Below are positions 1-11,992 of a stretch of 64,000 bases of DNA, one piece after another. The translations under genes were made by a program, and so were the position numbers. The notes under the pieces were generated by a model. It ran no database searches, was not told the DNA's origin, and saw nothing but the letters and a program-made list of their open reading frames with translations. This DNA is from Prauserella alba (GTDB lineage: Bacteria > Actinomycetota > Actinomycetes > Mycobacteriales > Pseudonocardiaceae). The number at the start of each line of letters is the position of its first letter. Position 1 is the stretch's first letter. The stretch spans positions 546,841 to 610,840 of the forward strand of contig NZ_JAMTCH010000003.1 of the NCBI RefSeq assembly GCF_024171735.1. Direction: 5' to 3'.

Positions 1-731
1 GTCTCCGTGCGGCGGGCGCGGGTGGTGTTGCGGTTGAGGCGCAGGTCGATCCGCTGTGCGGCGAGCTCGGTGTAGCGGCGGCTGACGTCCTCGTCCTCGG
101 CGCGCAGCATCGCCCCGGAACGGGCGATCAGCGTCACGTCGACGCCGAACGCCGAGAACACGTGCGCGAACTCGGCCGCGACGAACCCGCTGCCGAGGAT
201 CACCAGGCGCCGTGGCAGCTCGTCGATCCGCATGACCGTGTCCGACGTGTGGAAGCCGGTTTCGGCCAGCCCCGGCACGTCGGGAGCGACCGCCCTGCCG
301 CCCGCCGCGAGGACGAACCGGTCGGCCGTGATCGTCTCCGGACCGCCCGCGAGTTCGACCGTGAGCTCCTTGTGCCCGGTGAACCGGCCTTCGCCCTCGT
401 AGACGGTGACGTTCGCGTTGTCGTCGTGTTCGATGCGGTACTCCCGCCCGCCCGCGGCGATCGCGTCGATACGCCCGAAGATGCGGTCGCGGATGTCGCG
501 CCAGCGCACCCCGTCCAGCGTCTCGTCGACCCCCAGCCGCGCCGCCGACGCCGGCGTCGCAGCCAGGTCCGCGGGGTGGACGAACATCTTCGTCGGGATG
601 CAGCCGACATTCAGGCAGGTTCCGCCGAACACGCCCTTCTCGACGATGGCGACCTTCCGGTCGGCGAAGCGCTGGTCGAGGATCGAGTTCCCCGAGCCGG
701 TCCCGATGATGACGATGTCGTAATGCGGCAC
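1..731 (-). CDS. mtr: Mycothione reductase, C-terminus cut by window edge
   Basis: Reduces mycothiol disulfide with NADPH to keep the actinobacterial thiol pool reduced in the cytosol. The frame starts at GTG (729-731) and opens VPHYDIVIIGTGSGN, an FAD-binding dinucleotide motif. GGTCLNVGCIPTKMF follows, whose Cys39 and Cys44 form the redox-active disulfide of class I pyridine nucleotide-disulfide reductases. A second Rossmann motif (ILGSGFVAAEFAH) lies near residue 155. 243 codons are visible; the rest of the NADPH and interface domains lies beyond the left edge. It is divergent from the CobW-type gene across about 105 bp. Other reductases of this class share the motifs, but the sequence around the disulfide and the Gly-rich segments read as mycothione reductase. 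Confidence 0.88.
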   Translation of the reverse strand, partial: MPHYDIVIIGTGSGNSILDQRFADRKVAIVEKGVFGGTCLNVGCIPTKMFVHPADLAATPASAARLGVDETLDGVRWRDIRDRIFGRIDAIAAGGREYRIEHDDNANVTVYEGEGRFTGHKELTVELAGGPETITADRFVLAAGGRAVAPDVPGLAETGFHTSDTVMRIDELPRRLVILGSGFVAAEFAHVFSAFGVDVTLIARSGAMLRAEDEDVSRRYTELAAQRIDLRLNRNTTRARRTE

Positions 732-836
732 GTCGGTACCCTCTCAGGCCGTGGGTTTGCCGGTCTGTCCGCCTACCTCAACCCGTCCCGACGCCCGAGT
801 GTTCCCAGGAGGCCGACACGTGGCTGGGAGGCAAGC

Positions 837-2216
837 ATGGCTGTGAGCGGTCAGCAGCGGCGCGGCAGGCAGGCGCGCCGTGGCGCGTCCCGCCGGGTGC
901 CGGTCGTGATCCTCGCCGGCTTCCTCGGCGCGGGGAAGACGACGCTGCTCAACCACCTGCTGGCGGGCGCACGCGGCACACGCATCGGTGTCGTCGTCAA
1001 CGACTTCGGCAGCGTGAACGTCGACGCGCTGAGTGTGGCAGGGCAGGTCGACTCGATGGTCTCGCTCGAGAACGGGTGCCTGTGCTGCGCGGTCGACGCG
1101 AGCGGGCTGGATCGGATGCTGTCGGTGCTCACCGACCCGGCGGCGGAGCTGGACCTCGTCGTCGTGGAGGCGAGCGGCCTGGCCGAGCCGCGCAGCCTCG
1201 TCCGGCTCGTGCTCGCCAGCGAGGACCCGTACGTCGAGTACGGCGGGCTGGTCGAACTCGTCGACGCCGCCGAGTTCCCCGCACTGCGCGAGCGGCATCC
1301 GGAGCTCGCCGACCAGGTGGCGATGGCCGACCTGGTCGTGCTCAACAAGGTCGACCGCGCCGCCGACGGGGTCGCGGACCTGGTCCGGGAGCTGGCAGGG
1401 CCGGCGCCGGTGCTGCCAGCCGAGTTCGGGCGGATCGACCCGGAGCTGCTGTTCGATCGCGTCACCGCCGCACCCGACGACGGCCCGCGCCAACTCACGT
1501 TCGACGACCTCCGGCTCGCCGAGGCGGACACGGATGACCACGACGACCACTCCGCGCACGCGCACGCCGTCTACGACACCGTCACCGTCGAGACCGGGCC
1601 GCTGCATCCGCGCCGGTTCGCCGCGTTCCTCGAGACCCGCCCCGCCGGGCTGTACCGGATGAAGGGCACCGTGACCGTCGGCGTGCCCGGCCGTCGCGAC
1701 GCCTACGACGTGCACACCGTCGGGGCGTACGTCCGCGCGGAACGAGTGGCGCCGCCCGGTGACCAGGGGAGCAGGCTGGTGCTCATCGGCGCCGGTGTGG
1801 ACGCCGCGACGCTGCGTGCCGAGCTGGAGGCGTGCTCGACGGCCGCGGCGGGGGAGGCCGACGAACAGGACCTGCTGCCACTGCTGCGGTACGTCGCCGA
1901 TCCGTCGCGAGACGCCGGCGGCGCGGCGGACGGCACCCGGGACGACGGTGACGGCGACGGAGCGGACCGCGCCGTGGCCGACGACCCGGTGGACGGTGGC
2001 GACCTCGTGGACGGTGGCGGTCCGGCGAACGCGGCCGTCCACGCCGCTTCCGTCGCCGCCGCAGACACCGAGGCCGACGAGGCGTACGCCGACGTGCCTG
2101 CCACGGTGGACGTCGCAGGCGCCGCGGCGTCGGAACCGCCGCCGACCGGCTGTGTCGCCCACCCCGAGGCGTTCGACGGGCTGGTCGCGCCGGACGAGAT
2201 CGACCCGGAACGGTAG
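837..2216 (+). CDS. CobW/G3E-family metal-binding GTPase
   Basis: Probable zinc or cobalt metallochaperone GTPase of 459 residues. A Walker A motif (GFLGAGKTT, residues 28-36), the family CxCC metal motif (ENGCLCC, residues 78-84), VVVEASGLAEP and the NKVD guanine motif are all present. A His-rich loop near residue 235 (DDHDDHSAHAHA) is a likely metal-binding segment, and a CobW C-terminal domain follows. The last roughly 85 residues are acidic, Ala-rich and low in complexity. ATG at 837 is chosen because GGGAGG precedes it; the open frame continues upstream but there it runs antisense to mtr. It is convergent with cobQ. Family members act in zinc homeostasis or cobalamin synthesis; which applies here is not shown. 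Confidence 0.85.
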   Translation: MAVSGQQRRGRQARRGASRRVPVVILAGFLGAGKTTLLNHLLAGARGTRIGVVVNDFGSVNVDALSVAGQVDSMVSLENGCLCCAVDASGLDRMLSVLTDPAAELDLVVVEASGLAEPRSLVRLVLASEDPYVEYGGLVELVDAAEFPALRERHPELADQVAMADLVVLNKVDRAADGVADLVRELAGPAPVLPAEFGRIDPELLFDRVTAAPDDGPRQLTFDDLRLAEADTDDHDDHSAHAHAVYDTVTVETGPLHPRRFAAFLETRPAGLYRMKGTVTVGVPGRRDAYDVHTVGAYVRAERVAPPGDQGSRLVLIGAGVDAATLRAELEACSTAAAGEADEQDLLPLLRYVADPSRDAGGAADGTRDDGDGDGADRAVADDPVDGGDLVDGGGPANAAVHAASVAAADTEADEAYADVPATVDVAGAAASEPPPTGCVAHPEAFDGLVAPDEIDPER

Positions 2217-2353
2217 GCAGCGCACGTCCGCGGCGGGCTCGCAGGCGCGTCCCGACGGCCGGTCGGGCGCGGGAATGCCGTCGCACCACCCGGGTGCCGG
2301 TACCACCGTTGCGGGCGAGCCGGTTCGGTTCGGTCCTGCGGCCTCGTTCATGC

Positions 2354-2458
2354 CCCCGGAATCCGCAACACGATCCCCGGGATCCGCAACACAGCCCCCG
2401 GAGGGCGCAACATGGTCCCCGGAAACTGCAACACGGTCCCCGGAAACTGCAACACGGT
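2354..2458. repeat. Five 21-bp tandem repeats, GCAACACG family
   Basis: Five head-to-tail 21-bp units start at 2354, 2375, 2396, 2417 and 2438. Each begins CCCCGG and carries (C/T)GCAACA(C/T)G-type sequence. Units 4 and 5 are identical; the first three have diverged. The array ends one base before the cobQ stop codon, so it fills the gap between the convergent ends of the CobW-type gene and cobQ. The same 21-bp unit recurs at 23237-23320 and a 16-bp relative at 28705-28815. There are no spacers, so it is not a CRISPR. Confidence 0.9.
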
Positions 2459-2459
2459 G

Positions 2460-3986
2460 TCAGTCGCGGACGAGCCGGAGGGTCGGCAGGTCGGCAGGGA
2501 CGCCGCCGGTGATCAGTTTCTCCAGTGCGGCGGTGTCGACGTTCTCGTCGATCGCGTCGGCCAGGTCGTCGAGCATCGCCTCGCGCCGCTCGGCGAATCC
2601 GGGTGCGTCGGCGGGCATCCAGTCCACTCCGGACTGACGGGCGACCTCGGTGAGCCAAGCCCTGCGGAACGCGTCGTTCTCGAACACGCCGTGCCACATC
2701 GTGCCCCACACCGCGCCGCTGCGGAGTCCGTCGAGGAACGGTTCCGCGGCGTGGCCGGGATCGTGCTCGGCGACGCCGTGGTGGATCTCGTAGCCGCGCA
2801 CGTCGTGGCCGCGCCACGGCGCCGACGGGGTGGCGAGGGTCTTGTCCTCGCTGAACGCCACGGACAGCGGCAGCAGGCCGAGCCCGGTGGCTCCGGAGTC
2901 GGAGGATTCGACGCCGTCGGTGATCCTCCCGCCGAGCATCTGGTAGCCGCCGCAGATACCGAGCACCGGCCTGCCCGTCTCGGCGCGGCGGTGGACGGCG
3001 ACGTCGAGCCCCCGCTGCCGCAGCCACGCCAGATCGTCCACAGTGGACCGGGTGCCGGGCAGGACGGCGACGTCGGCGGCGGCGACCACGTCCGGGTCGG
3101 CTGTGACGGTCACGTCGACGCCCGGTTCGGCCGCCAGCGGGTCGAGATCGGTGGCGTTGGACACGCGGGGGAATCGCACCGCGGCCACGCGCAGCGTCGC
3201 CCCGGATCCCGGGCGATGCCCGCCCCAGCCCGCGATGGCGAGTGCGTCCTCCGAATCGAGCCACACGTCCGGTAGCCAGGGCAGCACGCCCAGCACGGGA
3301 CGGCCGGTCAGTTCGGTGACCGACCGCAGGCCCGGTTCGAGCAGTGCCGCGTCGCCGCGGAACTTGTTCACCAGGAACGCGGCGAGGTGCGCTTGGTCGG
3401 CGGGCTCGACGATGCCGACGGTGCCGGCGAGCGCCGCGAGCAGTCCGCCCCGGTCGACGTCGCCGACGACGAGAACCGGCAGGTCGGCCGCACGGGCGAG
3501 GCCCATGTTCACGTAGTCGCCGTCGCGCAGGTTCGTCTCCGCGGGGCTGCCCGCGCCCTCGCAGACGACGACGTCGAATCGCTCCCGCAGCGCGTCCAGC
3601 GCGGCGAAGGCGGCGTCGGCCAGCTCGCGGCGACCGTGGGTCCAGTCCCCCGCGCGGAGGTCACCCCACGGGGTGCCGCGCAGCACGACGTGACTACGCC
3701 GGTCACCGCCCGGCTTGAGGAGGACCGGGTTCATCGCCGACTCGGGTTCGGCGCCCGCGGCGACGGCCTGCAGCCACTGGGCCCTGCCGATCTCCGCGCC
3801 GTCGGAGCAGACCATCGAATTGTTCGACATGTTCTGTGCCTTGAACGGCGCCACTCGCACACCGCGGCGCGCGAGCCAGCGGCACACGCCGGCGGCCACT
3901 GTGGACTTGCCGGCGTCCGATGTCGTTCCTGCGATCAAGAGGCCACCACGCACGCCAGTACGGTAGTCCACCCGATCCAGCGACAC
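2460..3986 (-). CDS. cobQ: Cobyric acid synthase
   Basis: Glutamine-dependent amidation of adenosylcobyrinic a,c-diamide at four carboxylates in cobalamin synthesis, in the cytosol. The 508-residue protein has the N-terminal dethiobiotin-synthetase-like ATP site (AGTTSDAGKST, residues 19-29), the family segment FKAQNMSNNS, and a C-terminal class I glutamine amidotransferase domain with nucleophile Cys in LGICGGYQMLGG and the HGVFEND histidine region. Length fits the family. The start is GTG at 3984-3986. No other cobalamin gene lies beside it apart from the convergent CobW-type GTPase, and no cobalamin riboswitch was recognised in the 65 bp upstream. Confidence 0.95.
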   Translation of the reverse strand: MSLDRVDYRTGVRGGLLIAGTTSDAGKSTVAAGVCRWLARRGVRVAPFKAQNMSNNSMVCSDGAEIGRAQWLQAVAAGAEPESAMNPVLLKPGGDRRSHVVLRGTPWGDLRAGDWTHGRRELADAAFAALDALRERFDVVVCEGAGSPAETNLRDGDYVNMGLARAADLPVLVVGDVDRGGLLAALAGTVGIVEPADQAHLAAFLVNKFRGDAALLEPGLRSVTELTGRPVLGVLPWLPDVWLDSEDALAIAGWGGHRPGSGATLRVAAVRFPRVSNATDLDPLAAEPGVDVTVTADPDVVAAADVAVLPGTRSTVDDLAWLRQRGLDVAVHRRAETGRPVLGICGGYQMLGGRITDGVESSDSGATGLGLLPLSVAFSEDKTLATPSAPWRGHDVRGYEIHHGVAEHDPGHAAEPFLDGLRSGAVWGTMWHGVFENDAFRRAWLTEVARQSGVDWMPADAPGFAERREAMLDDLADAIDENVDTAALEKLITGGVPADLPTLRLVRD

Positions 3987-4051
3987 CGGATTCGGGCATG
4001 TGGGCCGTAGCCTGAGCCGGACCCGACCAGCAGACCTACGAGGGGACCGCT

Positions 4052-4873
4052 ATGCCCGTGATGCCCGCATCGTCGCGTTCCGGCGGGGTCCGCCCGGCCC
4101 GCCGCGGCGCGTCCGTGCTCGCCGCGCTCGCGCTGACGGCTCTGACGAGCGCCGCCCTGGTGCCGGCGACGGCGAGTGCCGCGGAACCGTACGTCGTCGG
4201 CGGCGAGGAGACGTCCGTCGCCGACCACTCGTACGCCGTGTATCTCGTCGACGACGACGGCAGGCAGTTCTGCGGCGGCACGCTCACGTCGTCGCGGGAG
4301 GTCGTCACCGCGGCACACTGCGCCGACGCGCTGCCCGCCGACGAACTCGGTGTCGTCGCGGGCAGGCAGGACACGCGGACCGACCGCGGGATCGAAGCCG
4401 GCGTTCGTGACGTGTGGGTCGCGCCGAGCTATCAGGACCCCATGTCGGGCGGTGACATCGCCGTGCTCTCGCTCGACCGCGCGGTGCCATACCGCACCGC
4501 GCAGGTCGCCGACGACTCGGACGCGGCGAAGTACCGCGCTGGCACGGAGGCGACGGTTCTCGGCTGGGGCAGGACGGCAGAATCGGGCGAGCGGTCGAAC
4601 ACCCTGCGCTCGGCCGAGGTTCCCGTCGTCGCCGCCGACACGTGCTCGGAGGCCTACGACGAGTACGACCCCGAGACGATGGTCTGTGCCGGTTATCCGG
4701 AGGGCGGCACGGACGCCTGCCAGGGCGATTCGGGTGGTCCGCTGATGGTCGGCGACACCCTCATCGGCGTGGTGTCGTGGGGTGACGGCTGCGCCCGGCC
4801 GGGCAAGCCCGGGGTCTACACCCGTGTCTCGACGTTCGAACCACAGCTCGGGGGCCAGAGCGTCGACACCTGA
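4052..4873 (+). CDS. Secreted trypsin-like serine protease (S1)
   Basis: Predicted exported chymotrypsin-fold protease of 273 residues. An Arg-rich n-region and a hydrophobic stretch end at ATASAAEP, a good signal-peptidase site near residue 43. The mature chain begins around YVVGGEETS, the classical zymogen activation position. The catalytic triad is intact: His89 in TAAHC, Asp135 in GGDIAVL and Ser227 in GDSGGP. DACQGDSGG places Asp221 six residues before Ser227, which predicts trypsin-like cleavage after Arg or Lys. Six cysteines could form three disulfides. ATG at 4052 follows GAGGGG. Substrate is unknown. Confidence 0.93.
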   Translation: MPVMPASSRSGGVRPARRGASVLAALALTALTSAALVPATASAAEPYVVGGEETSVADHSYAVYLVDDDGRQFCGGTLTSSREVVTAAHCADALPADELGVVAGRQDTRTDRGIEAGVRDVWVAPSYQDPMSGGDIAVLSLDRAVPYRTAQVADDSDAAKYRAGTEATVLGWGRTAESGERSNTLRSAEVPVVAADTCSEAYDEYDPETMVCAGYPEGGTDACQGDSGGPLMVGDTLIGVVSWGDGCARPGKPGVYTRVSTFEPQLGGQSVDT

Positions 4874-4951
4874 CCGTCGCCGGTCCGTGGCCGCGGCGGG
4901 GTGTGGCGGGCGTGGGCTCGGGTTTTGGCACGGCCGTGTCACACTGACCGG

Positions 4952-5401
4952 GTGACCGACCTGGTGGCTCGCCGCGGCCCGGATCTCACGGCAGCGGAAC
5001 TGTACGACCTGCTCCGGCTCCGCGTCGACGTGTTCGTCGTGGAGCAGAACTGTCCCTACGGTGAGATCGACGGCCTGGACCTGCTGCCGACGACGTGGCA
5101 TGTGTGGGCGCCCGGCAGCGCCGGTGATGCGGGAGCTGCCGGATGTCTGCGCGTGCTGGCCGAGTCGGACGGTGTCGCCCGTGTCGGCCGCGTCGTGACG
5201 GCTCCGTCGGCCCGCGGCACCGGTCTCGGTGCGCGGCTCATGGACGCGGCGGTCGAGCACATCGGCGACGCGGAGTCGGTGCTCAACGCGCAGACGTACG
5301 CACAGGGCTTCTACGCGAGGTTCGGCTACGAGCCCGAGGGCGAGGAGTTCGACGAGGACGGCATTCCCCACATCGCCATGCGTCGGAAGGCTTGCTCGTA
5401 G
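4952..5401 (+). CDS. ElaA-type GNAT acetyltransferase
   Basis: 149-residue GNAT-fold protein with the ElaA signature: LRLRVDVFVVEQNCPY and EIDGLD near the N-terminus, then the acetyl-CoA-binding region RVVTAPSARGTGLGARLMDAA and a C-terminal FYARFGYEPEGEEF strand. GTG at 4952 is chosen because family members begin just before the LYDLLRLR helix; a longer frame from 4901 would add an Arg-rich leader not typical of the family. It stands alone, 78 bp after the protease gene. The acceptor substrate of ElaA proteins is not established. Confidence 0.85.
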   Translation: MTDLVARRGPDLTAAELYDLLRLRVDVFVVEQNCPYGEIDGLDLLPTTWHVWAPGSAGDAGAAGCLRVLAESDGVARVGRVVTAPSARGTGLGARLMDAAVEHIGDAESVLNAQTYAQGFYARFGYEPEGEEFDEDGIPHIAMRRKACS

Positions 5402-5485
5402 GCCCAGCGCCGGGCGCAGAACACTAGGTGCCGGATGCAGGACACGCGCGGGGGAAGAGGCTGCGGGCTTCGCTACCGTGGATGC

Positions 5486-5773
5486 ATGCCTCGACGCCAT
5501 CGCCGATCGCGGGCCGAGCGTCCGCGTCCCGCCGTGACCGGGTGGGCGCGTTCCGAGTCCGCGGAGGACGGCGATTGGCTCGTGCGGACCGTTCCGGGTG
5601 CGCAGGCGACGAAGACGTACCGCTGCCCGGGGTGTGATCACGAGATCCGCCCTGGCGTTCCGCACGTCGTGGCCTGGCCCGCCGACGAAGCGGGTTCGGT
5701 GGCCGATCGCAGGCATTGGCACAACGGCTGCTGGCAGGCACGCGGCCGGCGCGGCCCGACCCGCCGCCGCTGA
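5486..5773 (+). CDS. Small conserved zinc-ribbon-like protein
   Basis: 95 residues, basic at both ends. The middle holds YRCPGCDHEIRPGVPH, then HWHNGCW. One CxxC pair plus a later His/Cys pair look like a single zinc-binding site. ATG at 5486 is taken because homologous actinobacterial proteins of this size begin with a short Arg-rich segment. I recognise the family only as a widespread uncharacterised actinobacterial protein, sometimes labelled ATP/GTP-binding without experimental support. The upstream in-frame extension to 5435 is unlikely to be coding. Confidence 0.7.
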   Translation: MPRRHRRSRAERPRPAVTGWARSESAEDGDWLVRTVPGAQATKTYRCPGCDHEIRPGVPHVVAWPADEAGSVADRRHWHNGCWQARGRRGPTRRR

Positions 5774-5784
5774 GCACGTCCCGC

Positions 5785-5828
5785 TGCGGCATCGACCTTC
5801 TGCGGCATCGACCTTCTGCGGCATCGAC
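5785..5828. repeat. 16-bp tandem repeat, 2.75 copies
   Basis: TGCGGCATCGACCTTC is repeated exactly at 5785 and 5801, with a 12-bp third copy at 5817-5828. It lies between the small zinc-ribbon gene and the alpha/beta hydrolase gene, both on the plus strand. The core GCATCGACCT resembles the reverse complement of the 17-bp unit at 46315-46382 (core GCGTCGACCT). Confidence 0.9.
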
Positions 5829-5932
5829 GTGGGAGGTGGCGCCCGCGACGCCCCACGGCCGCGAGACGTCGACCCGGTTCGTGGCCGTCGCCGCCTCGCC
5901 GAGGTGACGGCTGATCGGGAACAATCGCCGTC

Positions 5933-6703
5933 ATGGCCGACCTTCCCCTCGTTCTCCTGCACGCGTACCCGCTCGACGCGCGGATGTGGAACGCCGTCCG
6001 CGGACCGCTCACCGCCCGCACCCGGGTGATCACACCCGATCAGCGAGGTATGGGCCGCAGTCCGTTCCCGGACTCGGATTCCGGCAGGCAACCCGGCGGG
6101 GAGCCGAGCCTCGACGATGCGGCCCGTGACGTCGTGGCCCTGCTCGACCGGCTCGACCTCGACCGGGTGGTGCTCGGCGGCTGTTCGATGGGCGGATACC
6201 TGACCATGGCCGTGCTGCGGGCGGCGCCGGAGCGCGTCGGCGGGCTCGTGCTGATCGACACGAAGGCCGAGGCCGACACCGACGAGGCGCGTGCGAACCG
6301 GCTGTCGGTCGCCGACCGGGCCGACGCGGAGGGCGTCACCGGCTGGCTCGCCGATGCCATGGCGCCCGCATTGCTGTCCGAAGCCACGCGGGAACAGCAA
6401 CCGGAGGTGGAGGCGCTGGTCCGCGAACTCGTCGACTCCCAGCCGCCGTCGGGGGTCGCGTGGGCCCAGCGCGCCATGGCAGCCCGGCCGGATTCCACCG
6501 ACACGCTCCGGGGCGCGGACGTCCCCGCGCTCGTGCTCGTGGGGGAGCGGGACGGGCTCACGCCGCCGGACGCCGCCAGGGGCATGGCCGACGTGCTGCC
6601 CGCCGCGCGACTCGAAGCGATCCCGGAGGCCGGGCATCTCACGCCGCTCGAAGCGCCCGAAGCCGTGGCCAGGGCGATCATCGATTGGTATCCGCAGGGC
6701 TGA
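5933..6703 (+). CDS. Alpha/beta hydrolase
   Basis: 256-residue cytosolic alpha/beta-hydrolase. The oxyanion-side segment LLHAYPLDARMW, DQRGMGRSP, the nucleophile elbow GGCSMGGYL (Ser near residue 88), the acid in VGERDGLTPPDAA and the catalytic His in IPEAGHLTPLEAPE are all in order. It resembles the 3-oxoadipate enol-lactonase/haloperoxidase-like branch, but no pathway neighbours fix a substrate. ATG at 5933 is the first start in the conserved frame. Its last 26 bases overlap the 3' end of the broken phosphotransferase gene on the other strand. Confidence 0.85.
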   Translation: MADLPLVLLHAYPLDARMWNAVRGPLTARTRVITPDQRGMGRSPFPDSDSGRQPGGEPSLDDAARDVVALLDRLDLDRVVLGGCSMGGYLTMAVLRAAPERVGGLVLIDTKAEADTDEARANRLSVADRADAEGVTGWLADAMAPALLSEATREQQPEVEALVRELVDSQPPSGVAWAQRAMAARPDSTDTLRGADVPALVLVGERDGLTPPDAARGMADVLPAARLEAIPEAGHLTPLEAPEAVARAIIDWYPQG

Positions 6704-7272
6704 GGTACGCCGCGAGCGCGTCGTGTGCCCGCTGCCGCGCCTCGCTGCCCGTGGGCGTGCCGCGCGCCGGCAGTCGTCGCCAGCACACGCCGTACAGCCT
6801 GCGCAGTGCGAGGAACGGGGCCAGCGTGTCGGATCCGGGCGCGTCCGGGTAGGCGGCCACCGCGGCGGCGCCGTCGAGCAGGCTCGTCCGCCGCGGCGTG
6901 AACCTGTTCGAGGGTGTAAGCCACCTCGGCCGGCGCCGGTACCGCCGACCGATCGTGACGGACGTAACGCCAGGACGTCACTGCGTCCCGGCCCGAGTCG
7001 TGCGGGCCCGGTGGCGGGTCCGACGACGGCGGCACGACGGGTGCACCGGCCCGCGCGAGGAACCCGGCCAGCCGGACGTCTCTGGCGAGTACGGCACCCG
7101 GATCGGGCCGCAGCGACGCCGTGGCACCGGGCGCCCGCGCGACGACGTCACCCAGCCTCACCAGGAGATTCGCCCCCGAGGCGAGTACCGCCGGCTCGTC
7201 GGAGCGCACGCCCAACCCGCGGGCCGTCGCGAGGACGGCGCCGAGGCGGACGGGCACCGATCGGGCACTCAT
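6678..7272 (-). pseudogene. Aminoglycoside-phosphotransferase-like gene, internally deleted and frameshifted
   Basis: From ATG 7270-7272 the frame encodes the N-lobe of an APH-type kinase (ANLLVRLGDVVARAPG, then LARDVRLAGFLARAGAPVV and PPGPHDSG). Near 6880 the matching frame shifts to SLLDGAAAVAAYPDA and continues as the C-terminal end, FLALRRLYGVCWRRLP, ending at the TGA at 6678-6680. The whole locus is 595 bp, whereas intact family members need about 850-900 bp. The missing part includes the HGDxHPxN catalytic loop. So this is a deletion of roughly 300 bp that also broke the frame. A sequencing error alone would not explain the missing length. Confidence 0.75.
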
Positions 7273-7393
7273 GACGTGATGTTCGCAGCCGCGGGAACCA
7301 TCGAAACTCGCGACGGCTACGATCTGTCGTAGCCAACGTGGGTCCCCGCCCGTGGCGCAGCAAGGATCGGGGTTCGAAGTGCAGGAGGCAGGA

Positions 7394-11168
<3,775 letters not shown>

Positions 11169-11207
11169 ACCCGCGGGTCGCCCCACACCTGCGTCCGCGC
11201 CGCCATC

Positions 11208-11277
11208 GCCCGGTTGCCGTCGCCCGGTGGTAGGCGCCCAGTTACCACTGCACGGTTGTACTGCCCGGTTGTCACTT
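11208..11277. repeat. 14-bp imperfect tandem repeat, five copies
   Basis: Diverged units of 13-15 bp start at 11208, 11222, 11236, 11250 and 11263. The consensus is close to GCCCGGTTGYCACT. They occupy the gap between the PTH2-like gene and the methyltransferase gene, both on the plus strand. The decay between units suggests an old array. Confidence 0.7.
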
Positions 11278-11291
11278 CCCGGCAGCAGCTT

Positions 11292-11306
11292 TTGCCGATT
11301 CGGCAA
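11292..11306. promoter_or_regulatory. Perfect 15-bp palindrome upstream of methyltransferase
   Basis: TTGCCGA-T-TCGGCAA is a perfect 7+1+7 inverted repeat centred about 50 bp before the methyltransferase start, a plausible operator position. No regulator is encoded nearby, so the binding protein is unknown. Confidence 0.5.
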
Positions 11307-11349
11307 CGATGTTCGCCGTATTGGCATGCGCCGTGGCACAGTCCCGGAC

Positions 11350-11970
11350 ATGGATCCGACGTTCGACCGTGACTTCTGGGAACGCCGCTGGGGCCAGGTT
11401 GTCCGCGACCACCCGGAGGCCGTCGCGAACCGGCCTCCCAACGGGCATGTGCTCGCCGAGGTGGCGGGCCTGCGCCCCGGGAGGGCGCTCGACGCCGGCT
11501 GTGGCCACGGCGCCGAGGCACACTGGCTGGCCGCGTCCGGTTGGCGGGTCACGGCGGTCGACTTCTCGCCCACGGCTCTCGAAGCGGGCCGGTCGGCCGC
11601 GGACCGTCTCGGCGTGGACATCGCCGAGCGGATCGAGTGGCACGAAGCCGACCTCGCCACGTGGTATCCGCCGGAACGGGCCTACGACCTCGTGGTGTGC
11701 GTGTACGTGCACATCGCCGGCCCGGTCGGCGAGTTCGTCACACGGCTCGCACGCGGCGTCACACCCGGCGGCACCCTCCTGCTGGTCGGTCACCGTCCGG
11801 TGGACCCGGCCACCGGTGCCGAGACGCCCGCGGCGGGCCAGGTGCAGGTCTCCGTCGAGGAGGCAACCGCGGCGCTCGGCGGCTGGCGCCTCGACGTGGC
11901 CGAGGAGCGCAGCCGAGAAACCGAGGGCAGCGGGGTCGACGCCGTGATCCGCGCCGTGGCACCCGCTTGA
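11350..11970 (+). CDS. Class I SAM-dependent methyltransferase
   Basis: 206-residue methyltransferase. It opens FDRDFWERRWGQ, then has the SAM-binding loop ALDAGCGHGAEAHWLAA (residues about 44-60), the acidic residue ending beta-2 (VTAVDFSP), DLVVCVYVH for motif IV and a PGGTLLLVGH motif. The tellurite-resistance TehB/thiopurine-type lineage looks closest, but no substrate can be assigned. ATG at 11350 is preferred because translation upstream runs through the repeat and the palindrome. Confidence 0.82.
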   Translation: MDPTFDRDFWERRWGQVVRDHPEAVANRPPNGHVLAEVAGLRPGRALDAGCGHGAEAHWLAASGWRVTAVDFSPTALEAGRSAADRLGVDIAERIEWHEADLATWYPPERAYDLVVCVYVHIAGPVGEFVTRLARGVTPGGTLLLVGHRPVDPATGAETPAAGQVQVSVEEATAALGGWRLDVAEERSRETEGSGVDAVIRAVAPA

Positions 11971-11992
11971 CGCGAGCCCCGGGGACGACGGC

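Noticed and set aside
162-836. Upstream extension of the CobW-type frame
   Set aside because: It runs antisense to mtr and is rich in Arg/Asp; GGGAGG before ATG 837 fixes the start.
744-2351. 535-codon minus-strand frame over the CobW-type gene
   Set aside because: Antisense reading of a GC-rich gene with no domain; typical shadow.
3987-4051. Cobalamin riboswitch before cobQ
   Set aside because: The gap is only 65 bp and no B12-box-like sequence was recognised.
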